A DNA stretch of 64,000 bases from Marsupella aquatica (GCA_973895155.1 OZ316898.1:14570001-14634000); one strand, 5' to 3'. Shown: positions 33,801 through 46,272, counted from the stretch's first letter. A program made the numbers and translations. The notes: generated from the sequence alone by a model not told the origin.

Positions 33801-34414
33801 AATGGGAGGTTCTCTAGGTTTGCATCTGAGACGTCCACTGATGATAACATTAGACTGGCTGACAATTTTTTTCACTATGCTGCTGCATGGTGTAATTACA
33901 AAAAATGATGCTAAAACTTGTAGGTTGTCACAAAAATTGCAAAGCAGTCTCTTTCTGCATCCACAACTTATATGGGTCTTTAAGCTTAAGTTCACAACAA
34001 CCAGTTTTGCTTTCTAATAAGATTGAAATCTAAAATGCCCATCAACCTTGTTATGAACACAAGGACACATGGCAGTTTGTGTTCACCTTCCATAACATTC
34101 CCCTACAATTCAAAATTAAATACAATTTCATACCTTACAGCCCAATTTGAAACTGGAAGAGCTTGCGCTACTCTCAGGAATTAATTGTGGTTAAAAAGTA
34201 TGTGATACATCAAAGTCCATTGTTTGCGCTCGTACTTTGAACAGGATTCTGGAGTATTGTCCAAGAAGACTTGTCAAATGATGTGCAACTCAGAAGCCTT
34301 CTCTGGCCAGGATATCATTTCTACTACTCTGGTACCAATTTTGATTATGGATCCCTATATTTTGGATGGGGGGAGAAAAACAAGGATATTGCCTTCATGA
34401 TAAACTATGTTTGA
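30886..34414 (+). CDS. RSPH9: Radial spoke head protein 9 (RSP9/RSPH9) homolog
   Basis: RSP9 is a structural part of the radial spoke head in motile 9+2 cilia and flagella; in plants it would serve swimming sperm. Seven exons join in phase: 30886-31130, 31576-31721, 31971-32209, 32695-32809, 33506-33552, 33641-33734, 34245-34414, giving 351 residues. Family landmarks in order: an N-terminal helix (MENHLMLTLEGLASSG), LSLWGRIYTELGKDYLLAEG (exon 1), LQAPTED and GLFKGDPSHSY (exon 2), LVRLASLMRWIDEDCGVVPIG (exon 4, first 20 match the family LVxxIDxxxxxIPRG), and the C-terminal LRSLLWPGYHFYYSG, YGSLYFG and EKNKDIAFM (exon 7), ending close to the usual family end. Exon 2 closes with a Pro run and exon 3 is a strongly Glu/Asp-rich insertion of about 80 residues; green-algal RSP9 also has an acidic stretch there. 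Exons 5 and 6 are short and the least sure, chosen by phase and spacing. A repeat lies in intron 4. Confidence 0.88.
32920..33130 (+). repeat. Dispersed repeat copy 1, in RSP9 intron 4 (pairs with 53905-54150)
   Basis: Matches the later copy in order: GCAAA with ACACATCA, CAAAG then a few bases CATTTATTGATTTT-like, CAATTTTGAGACTTGTAAGAAA, CTTAAGTTTTAAG, and TTCAAAACGTTGCATGTGAT. Roughly two thirds of aligned bases agree by eye. No coding part is seen; it may be a non-autonomous element or a retroelement fragment. Confidence 0.6.
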
Positions 34415-35654
34415 CGAAAAACATACCCTCAAAGTAGAAAGGTGTAGACTATTAATGCAAAGCGGTTGTAGGAGAGGACAAATAGTCTATGAGAATTTGT
34501 TGATGAATTATTGATGAGTTGGCGTCTCAATCTGTATGAGGATGACTGTAATCATGGAAGACAATTATATAGTACACAAGAAAATATTGAGTACGCAACT
34601 ACGTTCGCTCCTCATTTAGTGGAGCACAACAGACCAAAACAATCATCTGATTGTTACCAGGTGGTCACACATTAAGGCTTGTATATATTAGTAGGCAACA
34701 CTTGACAACGACATGTTCTTTTCCAAGACGTGTTGCATCTTTCAGTCTTCATTAAACATTATAGTATCTGATCACGCCCATTCTGGGCAATGGTCTGTTT
34801 ACAAAATGTCATTCGGGCAGAAAAAAATCATGGGCATTTGTTGAATTTTTTTTTGTCACCATTGTCAGAAACACTTCCCTGCCTACCTACCATCTGTGCC
34901 TTGCCCCGATTATTTGTGCAATGCACATGCATTGGGCTCGTCAATGTATAACACTTCAAGCAAGCTGAGCATTCACCATGAACAAAAGAACATCAAGCAC
35001 GATTTAAACAAGTTTTGAAACTTCTTTATATTTGGTTGTGGTTTCTCTTGATACTTACATGCGTATGCCTTCTAGCTAGCGGGAAGCTAATAAATTGAGA
35101 TTTTGCACTAAAAATAAAATCAAGTCGCAAAATAGTATGGACTTTCACTGGTTAATGGTCAATCTTGAAACATACCATATATCTTGCCCATGGGTTCATT
35201 TTCACCAGTGTGGAACAAACCCTTTCAGTATCAAGCTAATTGCCAATATTTCAATTGAACATTTTATCCATGTGGGATCATTTTGGGAGCCTAGCCTTTC
35301 CATTTGGATGGGATCCCAAAATGCACTTTGTATGATTGAAAATCATTTTATGAACTCTAAATCCATGTCATCCTAGTGAAAATGATTGAAGAGGGTTTAG
35401 GATTTAGTACCATCCAGTCTTGTCTTAAGAGTTCAAAAAGATTGAACAGAGTTACCAACCTGAGTGGTCTGCCTTGTGTAAATTTGTGATTAGTAAAAGA
35501 CCGTATTTTTCTTGTTTCGTTTTTTAGAGGTTGGGAGGGGGGATGAGTGGGTGGGTGGGGAATAAAAGGGAAACCTCTCTCCTCGAGGAGCGGTTCTTCT
35601 TTACAAACAGTGAAAATGGTCCGTGTGGTTGTCACCTAGCAGCTCCCAATTGTC

Positions 35655-36405
35655 CCACGTGGAGGGTAGGACTGAGGCCCTTTTGTGCTACCCATTCCGT
35701 TCCAAAACGATCCGATCCTTAAAGTGGGGTAGGACTTTCTTTAGTGGGCGAATCTTAGGGAAAATTTATCCCCTTGGGAAACTTGTCGAGGATGCAAAAA
35801 GAGGGAAGCCATGAAGATTACCGAGAATAATAATGCTGATATCTGATTGGAACAACACGGGATGCTTGACAAATTTGTCACAAGGGAGTCCCTTCTTAGG
35901 GTAGGAGCTGGAAACTCTTAAACTGGTCGCCCTGACAAAGGCAAAGGTGAGTGAGTAGCCCAATGCATCGTGGTTACCAAGGGAGGGTAGGACCACCCAC
36001 TTTTGAGGGAAGTTCTTTCAGTGGAGGAGATTCAACACACGGCAGATGTTAAAATTTTGGGTTCCAGGACTAATTTGAAGAATCCTACAGTTTAGGGTAG
36101 GACTGCAATAAAGTCTTACACTTTAGGGTAGGAGTGTCTTATGGAATCCTACACTTTAGGGTAGGACTGTAAAGAAGGTCCTACAATTTGGGGTAGGACT
36201 GTCGTTTGTCTTGGAGAAAGGTAGAAAGGAGTACTGTAGCTTAGCACTGAGAATTGTGTGTCTGCATGGGGAGGAAACTCCCACACTTTAGGGTAGGATT
36301 TTGTAGAGTTTGATGAAACCCAGGAAAGGTTCTCTTTGAAGGTGGACCAGTGCTTTGAACAGTAGGGGTCGCTAAGGAAATCCTATACTTTAGGGTAGGA
36401 GTGAT
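35655..36405 (+). repeat. Cluster of about ten GGGTAGGA motifs
   Basis: The phrase GGGTAGGA recurs about ten times (near 35660, 35725, 35897, 35981, 36092, 36126, 36158, 36190, 36288, 36391). Five or six copies are extended to ACTTTAGGGTAGGAvTG, and several are preceded by TCCTACAC or similar, making small hairpins (TCCTACACTTTAGGGTAGGA). The spacing is irregular, from about 30 to 170 bases. Confidence 0.85.
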
Positions 36406-37428
36406 GTGCACTTCGTCAAAATAATGAAGATAAGGAGCAATTATGAAAGGTATCCTAGCTAGGGACATAGTTGCTATCTATTATAACTCGCTTATCAAGG
36501 AGTAAATTAGTGGGCCGGACGGCAGGAAACTGAAGCATCAATATCTACATGCATAAAACCTGATGAGTAATAGAAGGATTGTTTCACCACTTTGAGCAAA
36601 TGGGGTTTTACCAGCAAATTTAGACTGTCAATGTCTCCCTTGACACCCAATGGAATTGGCTGGTATTGGGCTTTTCAACGAGTATACTGCTAGTTTTCAT
36701 GAGGAATTAAGAGAGCTATAAATTTCTAATTAGTTCTCAATCTCTCACTCTCTCATTGCCCATACTCCTACTTCCAAAATTTTACAGGAGATACCTTTGA
36801 CATTTACTTCCAAAAGTTTACAGGAGATAACTTGGACATTTAATATCCCCATTGATATCCGACCAAATTGGCTGTTCTGGGGCCTGTTAGGAGTGATCTT
36901 GGAAAGACCTTACCAGCAAGCCTAATTTTGTCAAAATTTCATTGAGAAGTGAGAGACCTACAAATTAAGATGAGCATCTCGTTTCCTTGTTACACTTCAC
37001 TCATCTGTCTACTATCTACGATATGAGCTCAAAAGAGGGGCTCAATGTAGTCCACCCAACAATCTTCTATGTAGGAGCATTTTGGCAAACATGCAGGTTT
37101 ATCCAGCCAGGCTTCAATTTCCCTCTCAATTTTGCTTTCCATCTTTTAAAAATAAGAAATTGAACTCAATAAGACCACCTTCCAATTGTAAGAGCCACCA
37201 ACCCATACTGGCCTTTGGAAATAATTGTATCAGATACAGTGACCCATGCTTATCAGTGCTCCATAGTGGGCATATAGTGCTCTATGGTGGGTGTATAGCA
37301 GATCTCACTGACACACCCACCATGGAAACACCATGTCCACCCAGTGATTCTCTCCTTCGCCACAGTTACTGTGCAGTGCTTCTGCAAGAGTAGATGCGTC
37401 ACCAATATCTGGCAACAGGTTGTTGCTA

Positions 37429-37554
37429 AATAAACAATTCTGGATGAGCATTCCGGAAACTCATTTGTTGTTGCCCATTGGGTCCCGCATGCAATAAACA
37501 ATTCTGGATGAGCATTCCGGGAAAACTCATTTGTTGTTGCACATTGGGTCCCGC
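37429..37554 (+). repeat. Two-copy tandem repeat of about 64 bases
   Basis: Units begin AATAAACAATTCTGGATGAG at 37429 and 37493, and both run through GCATTCCGG, ACTCATTTGTTGTTGC and CATTGGGTCCCGC. They differ by two small indels. Confidence 0.9.
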
Positions 37555-37898
37555 CTTCCATGCTGCCATGGGACTTGCGAACAGAAATTGAAACCATAAA
37601 ACTTGCAAAACAGAAATTAGTCTCCGTCATGAATTGGAACCCAAAATAGGATTAGTAAGAGAACCCACCAGACATATTGCGCATTTCTATCATGAGCAAG
37701 TTCTCAAGCAACAGAGAACACCAGCAAAGATCGTGATTGCACAAGAATGGGAGTACTTCAGAAATGGAAATTATTCTCGTTCATGGAACTGGAACCCAAA
37801 ATAGAGTTCAGGCCCCACTCTCAAATTAGTGTTGCACAAGTTAATTGGGGACAAACTCTAATTGAGAGATAAATCCAATTAATGTGAACAGTATACAT

Positions 37899-37979
37899 GG
37901 AAACGGGAGGCTAGTAGCATCTAACAGTGGGACCAACGGGAAACGGGAGGCTAGCATCAAAGACTAGTGGGACCCAAGG
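37899..37979 (+). repeat. Two-copy tandem repeat of about 40 bases
   Basis: Units begin GGAAACGGGAGGCTAG at 37899 and 37939 and share AGTGGGACC near their ends. Confidence 0.85.
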
Positions 37980-40900
37980 GGTTCTAATAAATAATTTTTG
38001 GGAAGCTCGTCCACCTGCTAATCCCCTGGTGCAATCATGACTGCAATTCCAGAAACAAAGAATGATGTCTGCCCTCGTGAGGAATGTACCATGACTGGCA
38101 ATGGAGAGAAAGATTCTTTAGAAAACACAACATGATTGTCTAGGTGTCAGACTGGGAGTAGACTTGGGAGCTCAAGAATTGAATGATTACAACCTCACCA
38201 GTAATTCTTTTGACTGAAACGAGATTCAGTTCCGATAGTACCGATTGATACGATGGATCACGAAGCTCATTCTCTGAGTCCAGACACAGTCTCTTAGAAT
38301 ATTCAATTGACATGTTAATAAGAGATTTGGCTCCGTACGATTTCAGTAACCCAAATCGCTTGTAACTAGATTTCGTAGAGTACGAGTCTCGATGTGCTCA
38401 GGTGCCCTGGTCCAGAAGCTAGAAATTAAGACTCAGGTTGATTGGTAGTCAAAATAATTCTGATTCAAGAGTTGGTTTCTTAAGATTCCCGACATTCATC
38501 TAAAATTGGGTGACGAAGACGTGAACTTCATATCATAGGCCCGGAGACAAGTTGCTCCTGTGTCTATCATGGGAATGTTTCGAGAATCGAAGGTGATGTC
38601 AGCTCGAGGTAATCACTGGTTATGAACTATAAATGATTTGTGTCAGGCGATAAGTTTCGGCATATTCATCTTCAACTGCAATTGTCAGCAGAAGTCATTC
38701 GTGAATGGAATTCGTAAGTATCATTTGTCCATAAATGCACCAAATTTAGCCCTACATGGTTTACTGAAGCCGTCCTAGGCAGAGAATTTTCGACCCAGCT
38801 GCAAGCCGAAATCCATTAGCCAAGAGACTCCTTACTTAAACGCTGTCATGATACAGGATGATCTGTGGGCCAAGGACGTGATCTTGTAGCTAGAATATCG
38901 AAGCCACTAGTATCAATTCTAGTGCCGCAACTAATCTCGAAATACGGCCCCAGACATCCGTGAGTCATCGATCCTATTGAGAATTTTGAAGCATGGATTA
39001 CTGTGGAAAGAAGGACTCCAGGCGCATTACGTTCCCTCCCTCCAACTCATCTAGATCATCAGCGATTACGCCGGCCTGTCGGCAAACGCTCAGAGGAATC
39101 ATCAGTAGTGCTAGCTCAGGCTGTGCGTGTCTGAAAGCCGTGCCCGCCAAACTCCAGATGAGTACAATGGTAACAACCGCCCAACGTGTCGAAGACCATT
39201 CGCTAGCATTTCATCAAGGATGGGACGCGAAATGTAATTTGGCCCCGTACATTACGCTGGTGTATGGCCAGGCGATGCCAGCACAAGTTGGCGTTATGGA
39301 GATGAGACTTTGCAAGCGATTTGGGTTACAAGATTTGATGGGGCTCGGATGTCCCGGTGTGACGAAAGTTGATCAACTGGAAGTAGGCTATGTTGAGTTG
39401 ATACTGTCGCAAACCGTAACTGAAATCCAAGGCCCGGAACAGCAAAAAACAACGCTATGATTTCAAATCTCGAGAGATTCCCGATGAAAATAATAATGTA
39501 TAATATTCGTATAATATTCGTGTACTGAATATTACCCATACCTTCCTCCTTTCTCCGCCAGGTGTCTTGATGTAATTGACCAAAGCTGGCCTGAATGAAC
39601 TTCAAGCCAGTCCTTCAATGGTAATTGCAATTACTGTACTCTCGTGTGCACGATAGCAAACTACAAGGCTTCCTAGCCTTTGAGTAATTCGAGGAGTGGT
39701 GTACTGGGCTCATTTGATAGCCGAATGAAAGTAACTTCCAAGCGGGCTTCCAAGATGTTCGCATCAGTTCAGCTGGTCAACCTGGAGAGACCTAGGTCGT
39801 GTCGTTCAAACACTTCTCTCCCACATTCACACGCATACGTCCCCGGGACTACTTTCTTGGCTAGAATTTTGTGTCATTCTGCCCAAATTAAAGTGACCTA
39901 CAACTCAATTTGTGTGAACTCATTACACTTTCACTTGTGGCCGATACTACTCGACATCCCACGCTGATCGAGTTGATTCATCCGGGTTGACAATCAGGAA
40001 GTTGATAGATTGCATTTCAAACGAACGTGGAAGTTCACGTTGTTTAGGCTACGTAGCCTCTCCTGTTCTTGTTGCACCCCTGTCGCATGCATCTTGACAG
40101 TCTGGTAGACTTCTTTGTAGACACTGTCGGAATCCATGGATTTAATCGAGGTGGGATTACGAGCCGCCGAGCAGAGAGACAGTCATGACCGTAAGCTACT
40201 GTAATCGTCAGTTGTAGAACAATTCACAGGACCTCAGCGGAACCCTCCTTACATAATTAAAAAATTGCTCAACAATTTTGAGTGAAATAGTATATAAGGA
40301 CTCTATATTTAAGCAGGAGCTCACTGATATATAGAGACCACCCACGTGGGTCCAGCATAATTATGGGGACCTTTTCCAGCTATTCCGTCCTTCACTTTTG
40401 AAAGGAAGGCAGCTCGAAATAATTGTGATACGTCTACTTGAAAGCTAACTCAACAATGACCAAGGAAGACTGAAACGATTCCAATCCCAACAAACCGTTT
40501 GTTTAGAAATACTCGAGCGGCAAAAGCTGAAATGGCCCTAGGCGAATACTCATCAACAATCCGTTTATTGGCAAATCTTCTCTCAAGAGGCGATCGACAA
40601 GCATTATGAACTGGAACGACGTGTGAGTCGCTATATGCCGAGAAGATTACATTGGGACTCCCGGGTTACTGATTGATCAAGATTTTACAGCCTGTGAACC
40701 AAGCAAAGAATGAATGTATTTACATGATAATTGATTTAGCACGCTTCAACCGCTGCATTCCTCGTTCTCAATCATGTAAACGAGTTGAAGCACTCTTAAA
40801 ACTACCGTAGCTAACTCAGGCAAGTTGGCTTGCTCACTTGAAAATTAAGCTCAACTTTCATGATGCATTAATAAACTAATGCGGTCTAAATCTAGAACTG

Positions 40901-41013
40901 GTTAGCAGCTTGCTAAATACCCTTTAGCTCGTCGACTGATCGATCGATCCTCTCTCAATATAATATCTACTATTAACAGACCTTGATCACTGTAAACGAC
41001 AGAACCCGCAATA

Positions 41014-43548
41014 TCATCTAGTGATAGAGGGCGATGACGAAGGTCGCCACACAGTGGCAAATAGCACATTGTGGCCCTTCCAAGTGAGCAACAGGGCATC
41101 CTCGTCCTGCTTCATACCCCAACCCGCAGCATGATCACTGAGCATAATCTTCACCTCCTCGCTCACATCTTCACTGAAAGGAACAAGCTCGAATCCCGCC
41201 TTCCTGATGCGCTGCCCCCACCTTTCCTTGGTCTCCATTCTCTCGATTCTCTCCAACCCCTCGTTGACAAGAATGTTCTCGATCTTCTTGGCCAGGACAA
41301 GCTCGTACTCCAATCTTTGAGGGCTGTCCCGCGGCAAGAATGTGTCGAGAGAATCGAAAGGTATCCACAAATAGTTGAACGCCGCTTTGAGCCTCGTCAC
41401 CAAACTTGGAGACGTGACATTCGCTTCCTCGTCAACCACGGTGACAAGCGACGGGTTCAAACTATGCACCATAGCGAAGAAATTATCCCGAGGGCAGCAT
41501 TGTACAGATCCAGCCGGGTCGGCGGATTCGTCGGGGATGAACCTCGCCCTGTACATGCAGTTGGCGACTCTAACCTCGTCGTCCCGAATATCGAACATCG
41601 AACGATCCAAGAGGTCAATTTCATGGGGAACGATTGAAACGTCCAGGTCGACATTTTTGGTGGCCGCGAACAACCTAAGACGAGTAATCACGTCCTCTTG
41701 GGACATGCCCAGGTAGGGAGCAACATCGGGCCTCGCTTTGCAAACCGTGAGGCGCATTTGCGGAGGGCCTTCAGGCCTGCCTGAAAGAGCCTCGATCATC
41801 GTGGGCCACTGCATGCCATACGTCGTCGTGAAATCGATGATATGAACTTTATCCTTACCTTCAAATGCTTCAAGCATGGCACCATTGGCAGCTTTGAATC
41901 CAAATCTGTACCAAGGAGTTATGTCGACCATGACAGCGTACTCCACGGCGCTGATTGCTTTGCTCTCCCTGTCCTCGCCATACAATGCGTTGAAACTCGG
42001 CACCATTCTGCCCGCTCGGCGAACGAGTGCCTTCAGGAAGCACGAGGTCACTCTTTGATTGGGATCTCCTTGGTTGGGATCTCCTTCTGAAGACACGATG
42101 TTGTTGAGTAGAAACATGATCTGGTGGGCTGAGTTCACATCCTCCTTCTCTAAAGCCTGTGCGCACATGACAAGGAGGTGCTCCATGGTGTTCGCATCAT
42201 GGGAAGCGCCCAAACTGTTTAACCCCTTCAAGGAGAGTCCCAGCGATGATGGCCAGCAATCCTCAAGCCCCCTCAATGACATTGCTGACAGCCTACCATC
42301 GCCACTGATTCCATTCGGAGGAGGAATCCAGACCTTATTTTCTAGACGGGATTGAGTGCTGTGAATGGGTCCATTGCCCACTTTTGAAGAAGCTGACAAG
42401 CTCTTGGTAGTTACCGCTGATGGAAACGAGGATTGCACTTGTTGAACTTGCTGTTGTATATGTGCCAATGGAGGAGCAGTGAGAGGCTGAGGAGGATTGA
42501 ACTGAGAGCGGGTCTCGTTTATGCTTGGTACATTCACCCCTCCTGCAGTTGCAAGTCTAGACACCCCGGGCCCTTGATAAGTCATATTCGTCGTTGTCGA
42601 TTCGACTGATCCGTCATCTGACGGACCTCTCCCAGATGGCAACGAGACTCTCATTGGACTTAACCCTACGGGTTGACTGTGAATCATGGACGGACTATGC
42701 CGAACTGGGGAGGCCGTCATCAATTTCTGCCGCTTCTCACTAGGAGGGCTCATTCCTCTATCCCAATGATCCATGATGATCGACGACTCCTCACTCTGAT
42801 CTCCTGGAGATGAACCGAATGAGGGCAGGCCCATGGTCACTGTTGTGTCATCGAAGCTTGAGAACTGCCCCGGAATTTGAAATTGCTGGATCGACTCCAG
42901 CCGGTGGTCGTGATATTGATGCTGCTGCAGATGCTGATGAGGTAGAGAATTCATGACGGTATTCCCCAAACCCTTTAATGCCTGGATACCAACCAGCTGC
43001 TGATTCCTCGGAAATCTCAGGAATGAGCTCATGATCATCTCCTGTTCGTCCTCGGCACTAACAAATGACAGCCGACCGTTGCTCTCTCTTGTCCGAGTCC
43101 TCCCCATGAAGCTATTATCACTGAAGCTGCTCCGATTAGGCTCATCGTCGAAGTCTCCCATGGAGAATTGAGCCCCCACTTCCGCTACCCAGCTTGATAG
43201 TACGCTCGTTTCGAGTTTCAAATCCGCATGAATAGCCGCCAGTGTAACCTCGGTCAAATTATCCTCCTGGGACCCGCTGCTTTGCTCAACAAATTCTAAA
43301 GCCAATTGCTGGCGCTTCTGCAATGACTTCTCCTGGGAAACGGGGCTCAAGAGATCTTCACTGGGCGATACAACTGACTCGTAGCTGCAGCTGCTATTGC
43401 CCACATCAGGCTCCAGAGAGTAGTGGCGCTCGAATGTATCTTCACGCCGATCAATTGGAAAAAACCTCTGATCCATCACTACCTGCTGCTCCTGGCAGTC
43501 GTACATGTCGTCTAGTAAGTTCTCCCGGGAACCACTTGCAGACAACAA
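41014..43548 (-). CDS. GRAS-family transcription regulator, SCL32-like
   Basis: A single exon encodes 844 residues on the minus strand, start at 43548, stop at 41014-41016. The first about 450 residues are Ser/Gln-rich and probably disordered, with one histidine/glutamine patch (HQHLQQHQYHDH). The GRAS domain covers about 453-840. LHR I starts EHLLVMCAQALEKEDVNSAH. VHIID is present as VHIIDFTTTYGMQWPTMIEAL near residue 566 (family V-H-I-I-D first five). A SAW-type end holds WGQRIRKAGFELVPF and WKGHNVLFATVWRP. The stretches DITPWYRFGF, RPEGPPQMRL and GDPNQRVTS resemble the SCARECROW-LIKE 32 group more than DELLA, SHR or SCR, and no DELLA motif is present. GRAS proteins act in the nucleus, mostly by pairing with DNA-binding factors in development and hormone signalling. 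The peptide GDPNQ is duplicated in tandem near residue 490. GRAS identity is firm; the subgroup is less so. Confidence 0.95.
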   Translation of the reverse strand: MLSASGSRENLLDDMYDCQEQQVVMDQRFFPIDRREDTFERHYSLEPDVGNSSCSYESVVSPSEDLLSPVSQEKSLQKRQQLALEFVEQSSGSQEDNLTEVTLAAIHADLKLETSVLSSWVAEVGAQFSMGDFDDEPNRSSFSDNSFMGRTRTRESNGRLSFVSAEDEQEMIMSSFLRFPRNQQLVGIQALKGLGNTVMNSLPHQHLQQHQYHDHRLESIQQFQIPGQFSSFDDTTVTMGLPSFGSSPGDQSEESSIIMDHWDRGMSPPSEKRQKLMTASPVRHSPSMIHSQPVGLSPMRVSLPSGRGPSDDGSVESTTTNMTYQGPGVSRLATAGGVNVPSINETRSQFNPPQPLTAPPLAHIQQQVQQVQSSFPSAVTTKSLSASSKVGNGPIHSTQSRLENKVWIPPPNGISGDGRLSAMSLRGLEDCWPSSLGLSLKGLNSLGASHDANTMEHLLVMCAQALEKEDVNSAHQIMFLLNNIVSSEGDPNQGDPNQRVTSCFLKALVRRAGRMVPSFNALYGEDRESKAISAVEYAVMVDITPWYRFGFKAANGAMLEAFEGKDKVHIIDFTTTYGMQWPTMIEALSGRPEGPPQMRLTVCKARPDVAPYLGMSQEDVITRLRLFAATKNVDLDVSIVPHEIDLLDRSMFDIRDDEVRVANCMYRARFIPDESADPAGSVQCCPRDNFFAMVHSLNPSLVTVVDEEANVTSPSLVTRLKAAFNYLWIPFDSLDTFLPRDSPQRLEYELVLAKKIENILVNEGLERIERMETKERWGQRIRKAGFELVPFSEDVSEEVKIMLSDHAAGWGMKQDEDALLLTWKGHNVLFATVWRPSSSPSITR

Positions 43549-46250
43549 TTATGTGGTTCTCGAGCCTTGGGGTAAGTTTCATCTTACTCCATACATGAGA
43601 CGTTTCCGACAGAAGTGTACCAGCAAGCTATCAAGTCGACGCACAGCCAAATGACGATCTTGAGAACCATTGGCCCTCTGCACTCTCCATTTCTCAGGTT
43701 GCTCTTGATCGATAGCTGCTCCAAACTTCAGTTCTTAGACGTCTCAGGTGCTAATCGGAGTCTCAGACTACTTGGAGGTCTCGAATCGATCCGTGTGCAT
43801 AGAAAAAGGACTACCACTCCACCCATCGCGGATACCACAAGTCCGTTGACTTTTGGAAATGATGGAGAGAAACCTGTTCACAGTAAAATAGGAGATGAGC
43901 TTCAAGATACTAATGGAAGCTACTGTAGAACAGTTCATCACCTGATCAAAAATAGATTCTGCTCGTCAACATAGATTTTGGGCGCGTCCTGGTGTAGAAG
44001 AGAGTTCAACTAGAACTTCCACAAATTTACTGAAGAGAATGCTTACTCTAAAAATTCATATCCCTTTGACCATTGTGCCTACACTGTCCATGTCGACCCA
44101 GCTAGGGAATCTGACGATGAGCAAGATCGAGCGGAAAGAGGAAGTGATGTACATCGAGAGAAATTAACGACGGGCGCTGAGCATTCCAAGAGAGACGTAG
44201 TATATGAAGAAAACGTGCGCACTGCCGACAAAGTTCAACACAAACACCGCCTAAAACATACTGTGCGCCGCTGGCGCTGGCGCTGGCTCGGTAAGCAGCG
44301 GGGAAAAGTGATATAAATGCTTGAAACAGTACACTTGAAGTGAGAATTTCATCGACCTAATTTCCTCCATAAAATCTCTGTCGATTAATGATAAACATCA
44401 CATCAACAACTTTATAGAGACGGGTATAGAGAGAAAAGGAATGATATACGGTACCAGCTAAAGATGAGCCGGGGCTGTGCAGTCATTGGGAGAGCAGCAC
44501 CTCCAACAACATCTATTAGTTCACCTCCGATGGCCCAGCCACTCACAGCTGCTGATGCGTTGTTGTTGGAGACCTGCGTATCTGCTAAAAGCTTGACAAA
44601 TAGGAAACTGAAGGGAGCAGACTGCACTATTTTGGTACGAAACAATTGCGCAGCACTTGCACGGACATGTGATCTCTGAAAAGTACATGGAAGCTAGTTT
44701 TCGAACAATTTCTTGCTCCTGAAAACCTTCCAAGCTGATGGTCGGCGAGAAGGAATGAGATTGGAGGTCATCTACTGTAGAAGCGATCGAGGCCCCCTTC
44801 AACTTCTACATATGCTACTCACCGTCACGACTCACTCAGCTGCTGTCTTCCACTGCTCAATCCTGATCACTTACTTTTGTTGGCTTCAGGAAACTACACC
44901 TCTCAACCCACTCGATGCGATTGTACGAGTTACTAGTTCTGAAATCAAGACCTAGCGAGAAAGGAGAGGAAAAGAAAAGAACTGACAGCAATAGCACACA
45001 AAAATCCCAGGGAGAATAAAGTAGTCCCTGTCGAGTGAAGACCAGAACGTATATATCTGATCACCACAGCCAAAGTTGTTCCCTTCGATCGAATGCGATC
45101 ACCGGAGCTCGTCATGATTTTCTGCGGAGAAGCATCTGATCTATCAGCCAACCCACCAATACTTTCTTCTGCTCCTTTTGCACCAATGTATGATCTCCCA
45201 TCCAGGTTCCTCACAGAAATCGATTCCTTGTTGGAATCAGCTGCCCTAATCAGCAGGCACTTTCATGGACTTCTGTCAATCCCAGTCTCCTTTTTAAACA
45301 GGCAGCAAGCGAAGGGCAACATCTCTCTTCTCATCAGTCAAATTCGAGTCAAATCCGGGACTCACTCCGACTCAAGTAAGGCTGCGAGCTCCAATGCAAG
45401 CGACGAGCTGGGGGAGCTCGGAAAACTCTCAACTAACGAATGACCCTCGAGGATTCTGTGAAGACGAAGATTTAATTATGTGGACAAACTTCAACAGCTA
45501 TAGATGGCTTTTCCCCCCAATAGTATTAAACTAATCATGAGGAGGAGACGAAGAGGAGCTGGATGGTGATGAATGTACCTTAAAGCAGTCAGAACGGACG
45601 AAGAAGACAATTTTATGTACTGACACTCACCGGGCCCAGCTTCCTGAAAAGCCCACGAGACTCAGATCGGACGAGACGTAGGTAGAAATATGCCCCCTAC
45701 GCAAACCAGCGTAGAGGCTAAGGATCCAAGTTTAAAAAAATGAAATGCATCAAAAGTAGAGAGGCTCTCGATCAGTGGGGCAATGAAAAACTGTGTTAAA
45801 TCCCGTGATCAGTGGTACCACCTTCTATTGTACTTTCGGCCTATCAGCCTTTGAGTATCCTCTTTTATTATACTGTCAGCTTTTTGGAGTTGGACGAGCA
45901 CAACAGCAGCGTGGTCTCAGGATTTTTGGCTGTGCAGGTACTATTCCGGAACTGTATGCCATTGACATTTGTCAATCTCTCTGGTTTTTCGGAATTTCTG
46001 TCAATAAATGTCGGAAGCAATCATACTCGGATTCGGCGTGCTGACAAAATTTCCGCGTTGGCAAACATCCATATAGAGTGCAATGACTACTGCGCTCCCG
46101 GGACTATGGGAGACCTACCTAGCACCGTGAACCCGGCAAAGCGGCAAACCACACCCAAATGTTGCGACCAAATCAACCCTGGCAAATCATATTGTCACCT
46201 CATGAACAACTGATTCAACTAGGAAAGGACTCCCGGGTCATGCATGTCTC
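43549..46250. other. 5' flank of the GRAS gene
   Basis: No gene found. The part next to 43548 should hold the GRAS leader and promoter on the minus strand. A GGCGCT triple repeat lies at about 44267-44286. Plus-strand frames at 44464-44679 and 45093-45443 are open but have no domain I know. Confidence 0.4.
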
Positions 46251-46272
46251 TAAGCCTCCCTACAGGTGATTC

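Larger units (their letters stand above)
34415..41013. other. Intergenic region between RSP9 and the GRAS gene
   Basis: Apart from the repeats listed separately (35650-36420, 37429-37554, 37899-37979) I see no gene. A 155-codon plus-strand frame at 38993-39460 has no recognisable domain. Short inverted arms ATTTTGGGA / TCCCAAAAT flank about 35 bases near 35279-35330. The right part, from about 40400, should include the 3' end signals of the GRAS gene (minus strand). Confidence 0.4.

Noticed and set aside
38993-39460. 155-codon plus-strand ORF
   Set aside because: No recognisable domain, uneven composition, no neighbouring exons; treated as chance.
41071-42355. Several plus-strand ORFs of 60 to 188 codons
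   Set aside because: All lie inside the GRAS gene on the opposite strand.
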